From assembly GCF_003268475.1 (NCBI RefSeq), contig NZ_MCIF01000002.1, forward strand, positions 4,095,744 through 4,159,743: DNA of 64,000 nucleotides. The letters run 5' to 3'. The notes below the pieces were generated by a model. It was not told the origin of the DNA and did no database searches. It saw only the letters and a program-made list of their open reading frames with translations. Origin of the DNA: Thermogemmatispora tikiterensis. Lineage in GTDB: Bacteria; Chloroflexota; Ktedonobacteria; Ktedonobacterales; Ktedonobacteraceae. Below are positions 51,995-61,459 of the stretch, piece by piece. The first letter of the stretch is position 1. Each line of letters opens with the position of its first letter. Made by a program: the position numbers and the translations under genes.

Positions 51995-54058
51995 TCACTG
52001 TGGCTGCTGAGTCACGGCAGCGCTAATGCGACGAGCAATACTCACGAGCGCTTGCTCCCGAGCCGCAGGAGGTAGAGTAGTAAGCGGCTTCTGGGGATCG
52101 TTAGCAGGCTCGAAGCTCTGCAGCTCGCTCTCTTCAAAGAGGCAGGGGCTGACAATAATAGGGATAATCAAGGTGCCAGCAAGGCGGGCCTTCTCCAAAA
52201 GCCTTGGCAACTGCCTAGTCATGATAGTGTCGGACGCCAGGAGCGTGGCACTGACCAGGACAACGGCCACGCCCGCGCGCAAGATGGCATCCTCCAGTGT
52301 CTGCTCCCAGCGGCTGCCAGCGCTGATCAGCGTATCGTCCCAGACATCGAACACTCCCTTCTGTTCAAGAGGAGCCAGATGGCTACGCAAACGCTCCAGC
52401 CACCGCTTATCTTTACGAGCATAGCAGATAAAGATTTGCTGTCTGCTTGGTGCAGGGCGTTTGCCGACCTTACGAGCCAGCTGCTCCAAATTGCTGTGGC
52501 GTAGATAGAAAATAAGGGTCGGATCTTCCGCCAGCAGCACACCAACGGTGGGATCACAGAAGAGATGATACGCCAGATCGGGATAGGAAGCGATGGCTTG
52601 AGGCCAGCTTTCCTTGAAGAAGCGCTCCAGGTCGTGGGCGCGAGCGCGTCCTGGCTCCTCCTGCTGTAAAAGTGAAGGCCAGAGCACTCCCTCACGGCTC
52701 TGGCTCAGCTCTTCCAGCAAAGCGAGGCTGGTCTGATCGTAAGGCCCGCCAGCAGCGGCGAATTGCTTGATGGCAAGGTCAAATTTTCTCTCCAGCGTTT
52801 CCATCACATTCTGAACGGCCTTAGCAAGGTGATGCCGAATAGCAACTGGTGATGGCTGCGTCTGGATAATATTATTTTGCATGCAAAGATAATAGCAGAG
52901 GAATTGAGCCAGAATAAAGCTACCATCAACCAGGCGAAGAATATCCTCCTTACAGTCAAAGATCACGTTGAGAGCCTGCTCTCCCTGCCTGATCAGTTGC
53001 AAAATCTCCTCATCGCTGGCGTGGCCCATCTTAAAGCGATCGAAGCGCATAGCCGTATCGAAAGAGACGGAGCTGATGAAGCTCTGGCCCGTTCCTGGAA
53101 TACCGATGATCACCAGCTTACGATCTTTGGGTTGGGTATCCGCCAGCAGCTTCAAATAATCGACCAGCTCCTGGCGCAAGTCAGGCTCCAGGCGATGGAA
53201 GTCATCGATAATCACCACACCGCGATGCCACTCTGAGAGAGTGCGGAGCCGCTGGCGGTCAGCGGGCGCACGGGCACTCAAGAGAGTGATCGTCGGTCGC
53301 TCTGCTCTAAGTATCTCTTCCTCTCTGAGTTGCTGGACGGCTTTTTGCACCGCCGTGGTCTTGCCGATGCCCGAAGGCCCCTCGATGACCACGCTGCGCC
53401 CCGGCTCAACAAGAGCCAGCTTCAGGTGCTCGAAGATGGAAGGCGGCACAAAGGTCACTGTGGGCAGACCCGTACGCTTGAAGACCTCATCCAGGCGGTA
53501 GCTCGTAGGAGGCAGCCCTGACGCTGTCAATCCGCGTGTCCTGCTCTCCGAAGAAGCAGCCAGTGAGGGAGGCGAAAGGCGTCGCCGGTTCTGAAGCTCT
53601 CTGCAGATCAGGAGGACCTCATGAAGGATTTCCCGCAGCGCCTGCTCCCTGGCAATTTCTTCGCTCAGAGGACGCCCCGTGCGAGGGAGCAATTGCAAAG
53701 AAGCGAACGGTGTTCCCTCAAGCGGGGTAGGCCGGGCAAGAATGGGGAACAGCTGTAGCTCACCCCGTCGCGCGCGCTCTAATCCTAGCGAGATGGCTCT
53801 TGCGTAGATCGGCGATGCCAGCAGGTCGGGACTGATCAACAGCAGGAGCACATCGGCGGACTCGATATGCCGACGTAACTCCGCCTCCATGTGAGCATCG
53901 GGCCGTAGATCTGTGGATATGCGGAGAACGGAGCCCGGCAAGAACTCTAAGTAGTTCATAAATGGGAGGAGCAGGTAGAGAAGACGATGATCCTCGCGAG
54001 CGCAGATTACAAAAGTAAAGATAGTGGCTTGACGGTCAGGCTGCTCCGTTCTATCCAT
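51995..54058 (-). CDS. TIR - ATPase - TIR protein
   Basis: The 687-residue protein has an N-terminal TIR-like domain (residues about 10-155: TIFTFVICAREDHR, ADVLLLLISPDLLASP), and a P-loop ATPase with Walker A EGPSGIGKTT (226-234), Walker B VVIIDDFH and a LVIIGIPGTG strand. A second TIR domain follows (540-687: IFICYARKDKRWLERLRSHL, VWDDTLISAGSRW, VAVVLVSATLLASD, IIPIIVSPCLFEE). Bacterial TIR-STAND proteins often act in antiphage defence by NAD cleavage or signalling. Where active TIRs of this style carry Glu (NELP, VEM), these domains read RQLP and RAISL, so NADase activity is doubtful. The ATG follows GAGGAGGGAG by about ten bases. Confidence 0.82.
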   Translation of the reverse strand: MDRTEQPDRQATIFTFVICAREDHRLLYLLLPFMNYLEFLPGSVLRISTDLRPDAHMEAELRRHIESADVLLLLISPDLLASPIYARAISLGLERARRGELQLFPILARPTPLEGTPFASLQLLPRTGRPLSEEIAREQALREILHEVLLICRELQNRRRLSPPSLAASSESRTRGLTASGLPPTSYRLDEVFKRTGLPTVTFVPPSIFEHLKLALVEPGRSVVIEGPSGIGKTTAVQKAVQQLREEEILRAERPTITLLSARAPADRQRLRTLSEWHRGVVIIDDFHRLEPDLRQELVDYLKLLADTQPKDRKLVIIGIPGTGQSFISSVSFDTAMRFDRFKMGHASDEEILQLIRQGEQALNVIFDCKEDILRLVDGSFILAQFLCYYLCMQNNIIQTQPSPVAIRHHLAKAVQNVMETLERKFDLAIKQFAAAGGPYDQTSLALLEELSQSREGVLWPSLLQQEEPGRARAHDLERFFKESWPQAIASYPDLAYHLFCDPTVGVLLAEDPTLIFYLRHSNLEQLARKVGKRPAPSRQQIFICYARKDKRWLERLRSHLAPLEQKGVFDVWDDTLISAGSRWEQTLEDAILRAGVAVVLVSATLLASDTIMTRQLPRLLEKARLAGTLIIPIIVSPCLFEESELQSFEPANDPQKPLTTLPPAAREQALVSIARRISAAVTQQPQ

Positions 54059-54159
54059 CGGTAACCGGCTCCCTCCTCGCGTCTCCGCGTTGCCGAGGCT
54101 GATGTGCGTGCTCGTGGCTATGCTATGCTGGCCTGCCTTAAGCGTGCGGCTGACCAGGA

Positions 54160-54840
54160 TTATATATTATCTAGCTGAGTAATTTTCCACTCGCTATTGA
54201 TCTTGGTCAGCCGCAGATGCACATCATAAGCCACGCCGCTGGAACGAGTGACATGGACAACCACTGTTGCCGTATCGCCGTTGGTACTGCTGCTTGTGAT
54301 CGAATAGCTGGTCACAGGCCCAGCCTGTTGATCGATAACCTGGGCTACCAGCGCGAAGCTCCCCTGTGTTGCGCTAATCTGCTCCCCCTGGATAGTCAGC
54401 GTATCGATCGCCAGGTAGGAATAGGCCTGGCTATAGTTCTGCTGTTGAATAGCTGAGTAATAGTCATTGACGGTCGAATTGGCGTTGGTCGTAAGAGCAG
54501 CGATGAAACCCACTAAGGTACAGCCGCCGCAGGCAAGCACAATGACCCCGGCGATAATGGCCAGAGTAATCCAGAGCCAGCGCCAGGACCGGCGTGGCGG
54601 CACCGGATATGGTATCCCATACTGGCCGGCCCTGGGAGAAGCAAAGACCCCTTCTGGATAGACCGGCGGTGGTGGTGGTGGAGTCTCGTATAGTGATCCG
54701 TACTGCGTCGGGCCGGCGTACTGCGTTGGCCCGTAGCCTCCCGGAACAGGCGGGGGCGGCGGGGTCTCATCTCCTCCCTTTCCTGCTGGCTGGAACTCTT
54801 GCCCGTAACCGCTCTGCGGCTGGTGAGGATCATTGCCCAT
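54160..54840 (-). CDS. single-pass membrane protein with NTF2-like domain
   Basis: The 226-residue protein has a cytosolic Pro/Gly/Tyr-rich N-terminus (ETPPPPPPVYPEG), one membrane helix (WITLAIIAGVIVLACGGCTL) and an extracellular NTF2-like domain beginning NDYYSAIQQQNYSQAYSYL and ending SEWKITQLDNI. The domain is paralogous to that of the lipoprotein at 38328. The N-terminus resembles zinc-free proline-rich leaders of this phylum. Role unknown. AAAGGAG lies nine bases before the ATG. Confidence 0.75.
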   Translation of the reverse strand: MGNDPHQPQSGYGQEFQPAGKGGDETPPPPPVPGGYGPTQYAGPTQYGSLYETPPPPPPVYPEGVFASPRAGQYGIPYPVPPRRSWRWLWITLAIIAGVIVLACGGCTLVGFIAALTTNANSTVNDYYSAIQQQNYSQAYSYLAIDTLTIQGEQISATQGSFALVAQVIDQQAGPVTSYSITSSSTNGDTATVVVHVTRSSGVAYDVHLRLTKINSEWKITQLDNI

Positions 54841-55294
54841 CTCAGTTCGCTCCTTTGGCTCAAAGCACTCTCTCTAACGAACAGTGCAGGCAGGACTGCG
54901 GGAGGCAGTCTACCCTGCCCCTCTGGCTTTGCACGAGCACGAGACTGTCAAAGGTTTCTTTCCCCGTTTCTAAAAAAGGAAACGTATCTACGTATAGAAA
55001 TTTGTATCTTTCTGCCCTCGCTAGCTCAGCAGGCTTGAGGGGAGGGCTTGCTTCAGCTAAAGGAGAACGCTTCAGTACTATTGATGACCCCTGAGATCAA
55101 AGAAAAATTCAGAATTGTCAAGATCAGCAAGAAGGTGGAAGCCAGCATATACAAAGAGTGGCAGAGCGTAGTGAGACGCTAGAAACATGCCGTCAAGCGG
55201 CTAGTGATATGGTCTTGACCGGCGCGGGCGGGCAAGTTATGCTCATAAGCAAAGGAGCGACGTTCTTTTGGCCTTTGAAGAAAGGACTTCAGGC
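54841..55294. other. intergenic region with acyl-CoA ligase promoter
   Basis: Divergent spacer. It holds a good plus-strand promoter (55215-55243). No gene is seen. Confidence 0.55.
55215..55243 (+). promoter_or_regulatory. promoter of acyl-CoA ligase gene
   Basis: TTGACC at 55215-55220 and TATGCT at 55238-55243 are 17 bases apart, placing the start about 45 bases before the gene. Confidence 0.5.
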
Positions 55295-56923
55295 ATGGTC
55301 GACAAGCAGACTGCTCCCGAACTCTTCCGCCCACCGCTGGGCTACCCCGAAGCTCCCTATGATACCCTGGTCCGAGCCGTGGCAGAGCGGCAACCCGAGC
55401 GGCCCGCCATTATCTACCACAACCTCAGCCTGACTTACAGCGAAGTCATTGCCATGACCAATAGTCTGGCCAACGGCTTACGCGCGCTGGGCCTGGGCAA
55501 AGGGGACATCATCTGTCTCTTCACCTTCAACCGTCCCGAATATACCATCGCCTTCCTGGCGGCCTCCTCCATTGGCGCCGTCATCAGCCCTATGAACCCC
55601 TCCTACAAGGAGCGAGAAATCGCCTATCAGCTAGAGAATAGCGAAGCGAGCGCTATTTTGGTTCAACGCGAGCTTGTGCCCATGCTCAAGAGTGCTCTAG
55701 AGGGGCAGACCTTCCCGGCGCTGCGCCATATCATCGTCACCGGGTCCCAGGTGCCTGAAGCGCTGCCGCAGGCCGTCCCCTTCGCTCGTCTGCTGCGCGA
55801 ATCCTCGCCGCGGCGTCCTGAGCCTGTTGACATTGCCCCCGATGACCTGCTGGCTCTCCCCTATTCATCGGGCACCACCGGCCTGCCACGCGGTGTCATG
55901 CTCTCACACCGCAATCTGGTCTGCAATCATCTCCAGGTCGTGACCGCGGCCAACCTCTCGCCCGTGGATGCCACCCTGATCTTCCTGCCTCTCTACCACA
56001 TCTATGGCGTCCTGCTGACCGGTACCTTTCTCATCGCCGGCGGCAGGCAAATCCTCATGGAACGCTTCGAACTGGATACGGCCCTGGCCCTCTGTGAACA
56101 GCAGGCCGTCACCTGGTTCTTTGCCGTTCCGCCGATTGTCCAGACACTCCTCAACGCCAGCGACGAGCAGCTTGCCAGGCTGAGGACAGTCAAATACCTG
56201 ATGTCTGCTGCTGCCCCCTTAGCGCCCGAGCTGGCGATCCGGCTGCGCGAGCGTACCGGTATCAACGTCATTCAGGCTTATGGCCTGACCGAAACCTCGC
56301 CCGATACCCACTTCTCCCCGCTTGATCCCGCGCGCATTCGCCCGGCCAGCGGCGGCCTGCCGGTCTATGACACTGAACAGAAAATCGTCGATATTGAGAC
56401 TGGAGAGCGTGAGCTGCCGGTCGGCGAGGACGGCGAGATCGTCGTGCGCGGCCCCCAGGTCATGCTTGGTTACTGGAAAGATCCGGCTGAGACGGCACGT
56501 GTCCTGCGCAACGGCTGGCTCTACACCGGTGATATCGGCCACATCGATGCTGACGGCTACCTCTACATCGTTGATCGCAAGAAAGAGATGATCAAGTACA
56601 AAGCCTTCAGCATTGCCCCTGCCGAGATCGAGGCCGTCCTGCTGGAGCATCCTGCTGTTCTCGATGCTGCCGTCATTGGTGTTGATGATCCTGAAGCCGG
56701 AGAGATTCCCAAGGCCTTTGTTGTCCTCCGCCCCGGCCAGACGGCCACGTCCGAGGAACTGATGGCCTTTGTCAACAGCAAGGTAGCGGGCTATAAAAAA
56801 CTGCAGCGGGTGGAATTCATCGAGGCTATACCGCGCGTGCCCTCGGGCAAGATCCTGCGCCGCCAGCTCAAAGAGCGTGAGCGTGCGCGCCGCCTCACCA
56901 GCACCCAGGAGCCTCTGGTTTAG
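55295..56923 (+). CDS. AMP-dependent acyl-CoA ligase (4-coumarate/fatty-acid type)
   Basis: The 542-residue enzyme has the ANL-superfamily P-loop PYSSGTTGLPRGVMLSHRN, the adenylate-binding AYGLTETSPDTHF, the hinge region GWLYTGDIGHIDADGYLYIV followed by DRKKEMIKYKAF and the C-terminal lysine motif VPSGKILRRQLKERE. It activates a carboxylic acid as an acyl-AMP and transfers it to CoA. The sequence style matches 4-coumarate-CoA ligases and medium/long-chain fatty-acid ligases; the substrate is not determined. ATG 55295 follows AAAGGA; an in-frame start at 55268 is less likely. Confidence 0.93.
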   Translation: MVDKQTAPELFRPPLGYPEAPYDTLVRAVAERQPERPAIIYHNLSLTYSEVIAMTNSLANGLRALGLGKGDIICLFTFNRPEYTIAFLAASSIGAVISPMNPSYKEREIAYQLENSEASAILVQRELVPMLKSALEGQTFPALRHIIVTGSQVPEALPQAVPFARLLRESSPRRPEPVDIAPDDLLALPYSSGTTGLPRGVMLSHRNLVCNHLQVVTAANLSPVDATLIFLPLYHIYGVLLTGTFLIAGGRQILMERFELDTALALCEQQAVTWFFAVPPIVQTLLNASDEQLARLRTVKYLMSAAAPLAPELAIRLRERTGINVIQAYGLTETSPDTHFSPLDPARIRPASGGLPVYDTEQKIVDIETGERELPVGEDGEIVVRGPQVMLGYWKDPAETARVLRNGWLYTGDIGHIDADGYLYIVDRKKEMIKYKAFSIAPAEIEAVLLEHPAVLDAAVIGVDDPEAGEIPKAFVVLRPGQTATSEELMAFVNSKVAGYKKLQRVEFIEAIPRVPSGKILRRQLKERERARRLTSTQEPLV

Positions 56924-56943
56924 AGCGCCAGGGGGTCAGGTGG

Positions 56944-59900
56944 TTAGCTGGGCGTGGTCTCCGAGCGGGCCCCTTCAACAGCGCCCAGCGCGAGCAGGGC
57001 CTGTTTCTCCAGGGCGCTCAGGCCCTGCACTCCCTCGATGTTCATCCCTTCATAGGGGCGCGGCAGGCTAAGAATGCGCTCCAGGCGCCCGGTTGCGGCC
57101 TCCCAGAGGCGGATCTCTCCCTCGTTGCCGCCGCTGGCCAGCAGAGAGCCTGCCTTAGCCGGTGCAAAGCCCAGTGCGCGCACCATATACTCGTGACCAC
57201 TCCTTAGCACATGGTGCAGCCTGCCATTGCGCTGCCAGAGGCAGAGCCTCAGATCATCGCCGCTACTTGCCAGCCACTGACCATCGCCGCTAAAAGCAAG
57301 GCAGCGCACCCGCCCGCGATGGCCCTGGAGACGTTGCGGGCGGGCCTCGCCCTCGATCTCCCAGAGCAGCACCTGGCTATCTTCGGCCCCGCTGGCTAGC
57401 AAGCGACCATCGGGGCTGAAAGCCAGCGCGCGCACCGGGCGGCTGTGGCCCGTCAGCGTACGCACGCAGCTGCCGCTATTGACGTCCCAGAGGCGCAAAA
57501 GTGTATCGTCGCCCCCGCTGACGAGCAGACAACGGCCCCCCTCGTCTCCCGGCCTGAAGGCCAAAGCCCGAATCCAGCAGCCGGCTCGCAGCTCATGCAC
57601 CATCTGGCCGCTGGCCAGATCCCACAGGCGCACAATCTCATCCTCGCTGCCGCTGGCCAGCCAGTGGCCGTCAGGGCTGAAGGCCAGACTATGCACCCAG
57701 TCGCGATGACCGACGAATTGTCGTTGCGCCTGGCCGTCGGGCATCGACCAGAGCCAGATTACCTCATCCTGTCCACCGCTGGCCAGCCATTGCCCGTCGG
57801 GACTGAAAGCCAGACTCAGTGGTTCATGCCGCGACTTGTGGAGTAGTCGCGACAGGTGTCCGCTGCTCCAGTCCCAGATCGCGATTCCTTCCCCCTCATA
57901 GGCTGCCGCCAGCCAGCGGCCCACAGGATCAAAAGCCAGCGACCGAATGCGGCGCGTATAGCCGTGCAGGCGTGTCAGCACATGTCTCTTTGCCCAGTCC
58001 CATAGACAGATCGTCTGATCATCACCGCCGCTCACCAGCCAGGGCCGCCGGCTCGCAGGGTGGAAGCTGACCGTACGCACGCCATGAGTATGGCCCGCCA
58101 GCGTAGCAACCTGCTCTCCCGTCTGCGTCCGCCAGAGGCGAACGGTCGTATCCTCGCTGCCGCTGGCCAGCCACTGGCCATCAGGACTAAAGGCCACCGT
58201 CCAGACACGATTCGCATGGCCGCGCAAGATGGCCCGTTCTGCCCCGCTCGTTACCTCCCACAAGCGCACCGTGCCGTCGTCGCTGCCGCTAGCCAGCAAC
58301 GTTCCAGCCGCCCCAAAAGCCAGCGAACGTACCTGATCGCGATGTCCCTGCAACATATGCAAAGGCTGCTCCCAGCCTGGCAGCTGCCAGATCCGCAGCG
58401 TGCCCGCGCCGTCGCCGCTAGCCAGCCACTGGCCATCAGCACTCAACGCGACCGCCCAGATTCGCCCCTGATGCCCCTCCAGCGTGCGCAGGCACTGCCC
58501 GGTGTCCAGGTCCCAGAGACGCAAAGTCTGGTCATCGCTGCCGCTGACCAACAGGCGATCGTCGGGACTGAGCGCCAGGGCCCGCACCCGATTAGTATGC
58601 CCCTCCAGCACACTCAGACAGCGACCACTCTCCAGGTCCCAGAGACGCAGCGTCCGGTCATCGCTGCCGCTGACCAGCCGTCGCCCGTCATGAGTAAAAG
58701 CCAGGGCCCATACTCCATCGGTATGGCCTTCCAGCTGCTGGAGCAAATGCTCGCAATCGCCATCATACAGACGGATCTCGCCGCTCGCCGTCCCCACAGC
58801 CAGCCGCTGCCCGTCGGGACGAAAAGCGCTGGCCAGAACATTGGTCAGAGTACTCTGGAAGACCGTCGCCACGAAGCGAGCGAAGGCAAAATTCACCTCC
58901 TGCAGGCGTGCTCGTTGCAGATAAGCCTGGCGGATCGTCAGTCTTGAGAAATCAAACTCGCGCAGATCCCACTGGAGGTAGATCAGCAGCTGAAGCACAT
59001 TGCCAGCAAGATAGCCGCCATGCGGGTAACGCGCCTGCCGCTCTCGTTCGAGCGCCCGCTGGAGCCGCTCCTTAAGAGCCGTCTGGCCCAGCTCGCTGCA
59101 CACCATCTCGGCCAGCGGCGCCAGGAGCATGCGCACCTGGCTCTCGCGCACATAGGTACGTGCCTGCGCTTTCACAAAAGCAAACTGTTCCCAGGTCAGG
59201 AACGTCTCCTGCAAGCAATCCTGACAGGCGCGGCGCACCAGCTCATCCTGGATATATTCCATGATCACCGGTTGCAGCGTAAACTGCCCTTGCTCATGAA
59301 CCTCGATCAGCGAACGGCGGCGCAACGAATCCAGCGTCTCGATCAGCTCTCGCTGAGCCTCTGGTCGCAGCAGGTCGGCTCGCAACTCTTCCAGGGTAAC
59401 CGCCTCCTGCTCAATTGCCAGCCACGAGAGTACCTCATGTTCGCGCGGCGCCAAACGCCGGAGCTGCTCCTCCAATACCTCACGAATATCGCCGAAGGCG
59501 GCCTGGTTTTCGGCGAGGAAGGCCGCAATCTGGCCAGCGAACAACTCGCGGATCGTCTCCGCCACCAGGCGCAGCGCCAGAGGATTCCCCCCATAGCGGC
59601 GCAGCAAACTGGCCACCTCTTCCGCGCTGCCAGAGACGCCCTTTTCCTCAAGAATAGCTCGCCCGGCCTCACCACTGAGACCCTGCAAGGTCAGTGAGCG
59701 CACCGGACTGCTCTGGCCCTTCAAACGCTCAACCTCGCGCAACTTCTCACGGCTCGTCACCAGAATCACGCTTTGATGTGCCTCACTGCCCAGGCGCTCT
59801 AATAAGCGACCGTAGACCTCGTACTCGGGGCGATAGGCGCCGGCCCGCTGGCCACTTTGCAGGAGGGCATCGAAATTATCGAGCACCAGCAAGCAGCGGC

Positions 59901-60435
59901 TCTGGCGTAACAGCTCCATCAAGAGCGAGAGCTGCTCCTCCACTGAAGAAGGTGGAGCACTCAGCTGCTGATTGGAAAAGAAGAGCAACCAGTCCTTCAG
60001 CACCTGACTCAGCGGCGGTGCACTGCGCAACGAGCACCAGTAGCCGTACTCAATCTCAGCTTCCACCTGCTCAACCAGGCGCGCAACAAGCGTCGTCTTC
60101 CCGATGCCCCCCAGGCCACAGACCGCAATCAGGCGGCATTCTGCAAACCACTGGCGCAACGTCTGTAGCTCTTGCGTACGACCAAAGAAGTGGACAGGGG
60201 CAGGTTTCGCCCCCCACTGCGTGCGGGGCTGCTCGATAAGCCCTAGCTCTTCAGGACTCTTCTCCAGCACCTCGCACAGCTTACGCAACAGAGCGGGGCG
60301 AGGCAGACCATCGCCGGTCTCCCAGCGCTGCACTGTTTTCTTGTCCGAGCCGATGAGCGCGGCGAGATCCTCCTGTGACCAGCCCCGGCGCTGTCGCTCA
60401 CGCCTGAGCTGCTGATGAAATGTGATTCGAAGCAT
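56944..60435 (-). CDS. STAND protein: XRE HTH - NB-ARC - WD40 x14
   Basis: The 1163-residue protein has an XRE helix-turn-helix (residues 5-62), an NB-ARC NTPase with Walker A CGLGGIGKTTLV (K113) and Walker B RCLLVLDNFDALL, the TSREK and GGNPLAL motifs, a winged-helix, a short pentapeptide-like stretch (FDFSRLTIRQAYLQRARLQE) and 14 WD40 repeats from about 560 to the end. Fourteen repeats would make two seven-bladed propellers. As in APAF1-like proteins, the propellers probably hold the NTPase off until a ligand binds; here the output is probably DNA binding. GAGGGGA lies eight bases before the ATG. Confidence 0.9.
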   Translation of the reverse strand: MLRITFHQQLRRERQRRGWSQEDLAALIGSDKKTVQRWETGDGLPRPALLRKLCEVLEKSPEELGLIEQPRTQWGAKPAPVHFFGRTQELQTLRQWFAECRLIAVCGLGGIGKTTLVARLVEQVEAEIEYGYWCSLRSAPPLSQVLKDWLLFFSNQQLSAPPSSVEEQLSLLMELLRQSRCLLVLDNFDALLQSGQRAGAYRPEYEVYGRLLERLGSEAHQSVILVTSREKLREVERLKGQSSPVRSLTLQGLSGEAGRAILEEKGVSGSAEEVASLLRRYGGNPLALRLVAETIRELFAGQIAAFLAENQAAFGDIREVLEEQLRRLAPREHEVLSWLAIEQEAVTLEELRADLLRPEAQRELIETLDSLRRRSLIEVHEQGQFTLQPVIMEYIQDELVRRACQDCLQETFLTWEQFAFVKAQARTYVRESQVRMLLAPLAEMVCSELGQTALKERLQRALERERQARYPHGGYLAGNVLQLLIYLQWDLREFDFSRLTIRQAYLQRARLQEVNFAFARFVATVFQSTLTNVLASAFRPDGQRLAVGTASGEIRLYDGDCEHLLQQLEGHTDGVWALAFTHDGRRLVSGSDDRTLRLWDLESGRCLSVLEGHTNRVRALALSPDDRLLVSGSDDQTLRLWDLDTGQCLRTLEGHQGRIWAVALSADGQWLASGDGAGTLRIWQLPGWEQPLHMLQGHRDQVRSLAFGAAGTLLASGSDDGTVRLWEVTSGAERAILRGHANRVWTVAFSPDGQWLASGSEDTTVRLWRTQTGEQVATLAGHTHGVRTVSFHPASRRPWLVSGGDDQTICLWDWAKRHVLTRLHGYTRRIRSLAFDPVGRWLAAAYEGEGIAIWDWSSGHLSRLLHKSRHEPLSLAFSPDGQWLASGGQDEVIWLWSMPDGQAQRQFVGHRDWVHSLAFSPDGHWLASGSEDEIVRLWDLASGQMVHELRAGCWIRALAFRPGDEGGRCLLVSGGDDTLLRLWDVNSGSCVRTLTGHSRPVRALAFSPDGRLLASGAEDSQVLLWEIEGEARPQRLQGHRGRVRCLAFSGDGQWLASSGDDLRLCLWQRNGRLHHVLRSGHEYMVRALGFAPAKAGSLLASGGNEGEIRLWEAATGRLERILSLPRPYEGMNIEGVQGLSALEKQALLALGAVEGARSETTPS
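57000..58860 (-). repeat. 14 WD40 repeat-coding units
   Basis: About 126-base units encode the consensus GHxxxVxxLAFSPDGxxLASGSxD..LRLWD. The DNA of neighbouring units is similar, which favours unit loss and gain. Confidence 0.8.
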
Positions 60436-60814
60436 GGCAAGTTCCCCTCTCGTCTCAAAGCTGGCGGCTTCTCGCTTGTCCCATTGTCAGAGCGCAGCTT
60501 CATTTGAGACCTGGCTCCTTCCTCCTCTTCCCCGCCTCCGGCTCGCTACGGATGCCCTCCTCTCTTGCGCGGACCAGTGAGGCGCTCTGTCGCCCTGGTG
60601 GTCTCGGAATGTCCGGCCAATGGCCTCTAAGAGGGACTGCAATGTCTCCGGTTTTGGATTTCTCTGCGGCCTTTTTCCAGCTATCTTTTATCTCGGTACA
60701 GAAACACATTCAATACATCTTGATAGAGAAAAGAGGTGTATTGATCGAAATTCTCTTTAGTTATACAGGAGAGCGAGTAGCCCTCACTCTTGCTTGCCGG
60801 GAGGAGAAGGACAG
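60436..60814. other. divergent intergenic region with inverted repeat
   Basis: Contains the inverted repeat TCAATACA/TGTATTGA (60710-60717 and 60737-60744) and an AT-rich stretch with TTATAC near 60761-60766, the probable promoter of the sigma-like gene. No gene is supported. Confidence 0.5.
60710..60744. promoter_or_regulatory. inverted repeat TCAATACA/TGTATTGA
   Basis: Eight-base arms, partly extended inward, lie 70-105 bases upstream of the sigma-like gene. Candidate operator. Confidence 0.35.
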
Positions 60815-61459
60815 ATGGGCAGTCCACACCCGTTGGCTCTGAACTGGGAAGAACTCTATGCTCGACTGCGTCGTCTGGTACGGCGGCTGATTGCGCGCTA
60901 TAGCGTCGCGGCCTGGCGCGGTCAAGAAGAAGATCTGGTCGAAGACATCGTCCAGGAGAGTGTCAGGCGCTTCATCGAGCGTCAGCCACGTGTTGAGCGT
61001 GGAGAGATCGAACCTGTGCGGTCGCCGGAGCATCTGCTGTTCACCATTGCCTGCAACTGTTGCCTGGACCTCTATCGGCGCGAGCGACGCCTGATTCACA
61101 CAGGTGGGGAGTATTTGCCTGTGCTCAGAGGGATGGAGGCAGGGGAAGCGACAGAGCAGGCCCTGGAAAGAGTTTATCAGCAAGAGCTGTTTACCATTGT
61201 GGCTCGCGAAGTAGAGCACTTCCCCCAGGGGCAGAGGCGGGCCCTGCTTATCGACCTGGCTGAATTGATGAGCTTTGATGAGGAGCCGACAGCGCTCCAG
61301 AATGCCTTTCTGGAGCAGGGCATCGATCTCAGCCACTATCGTGACTGGCCGGAGGACCGGCGGCAACATGAACAGCGCGTTGCACTGCGCAACCACGCCT
61401 ATCGGCGTCTGGCGCGATTGCCCAGTATCCGTGCCTATATTGCGGGCCATGAGCACTAG
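60815..61459 (+). CDS. sigma-70-like protein
   Basis: The 214-residue cytosolic protein has a region-2-like start (LVRRLIARYSVAAWRGQEED, DIVQESVRRFIE, FTIACNCCLDLYRRERR), resembling ECF sigma factors. The C-terminal half is helical but its region-4 helix-turn-helix is not obvious. It may be an atypical regulator rather than a true sigma factor. ATG 60815 follows GGAGGAGAAGG. Its last four bases overlap the end of the convergent methyltransferase gene. Confidence 0.62.
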   Translation: MGSPHPLALNWEELYARLRRLVRRLIARYSVAAWRGQEEDLVEDIVQESVRRFIERQPRVERGEIEPVRSPEHLLFTIACNCCLDLYRRERRLIHTGGEYLPVLRGMEAGEATEQALERVYQQELFTIVAREVEHFPQGQRRALLIDLAELMSFDEEPTALQNAFLEQGIDLSHYRDWPEDRRQHEQRVALRNHAYRRLARLPSIRAYIAGHEH

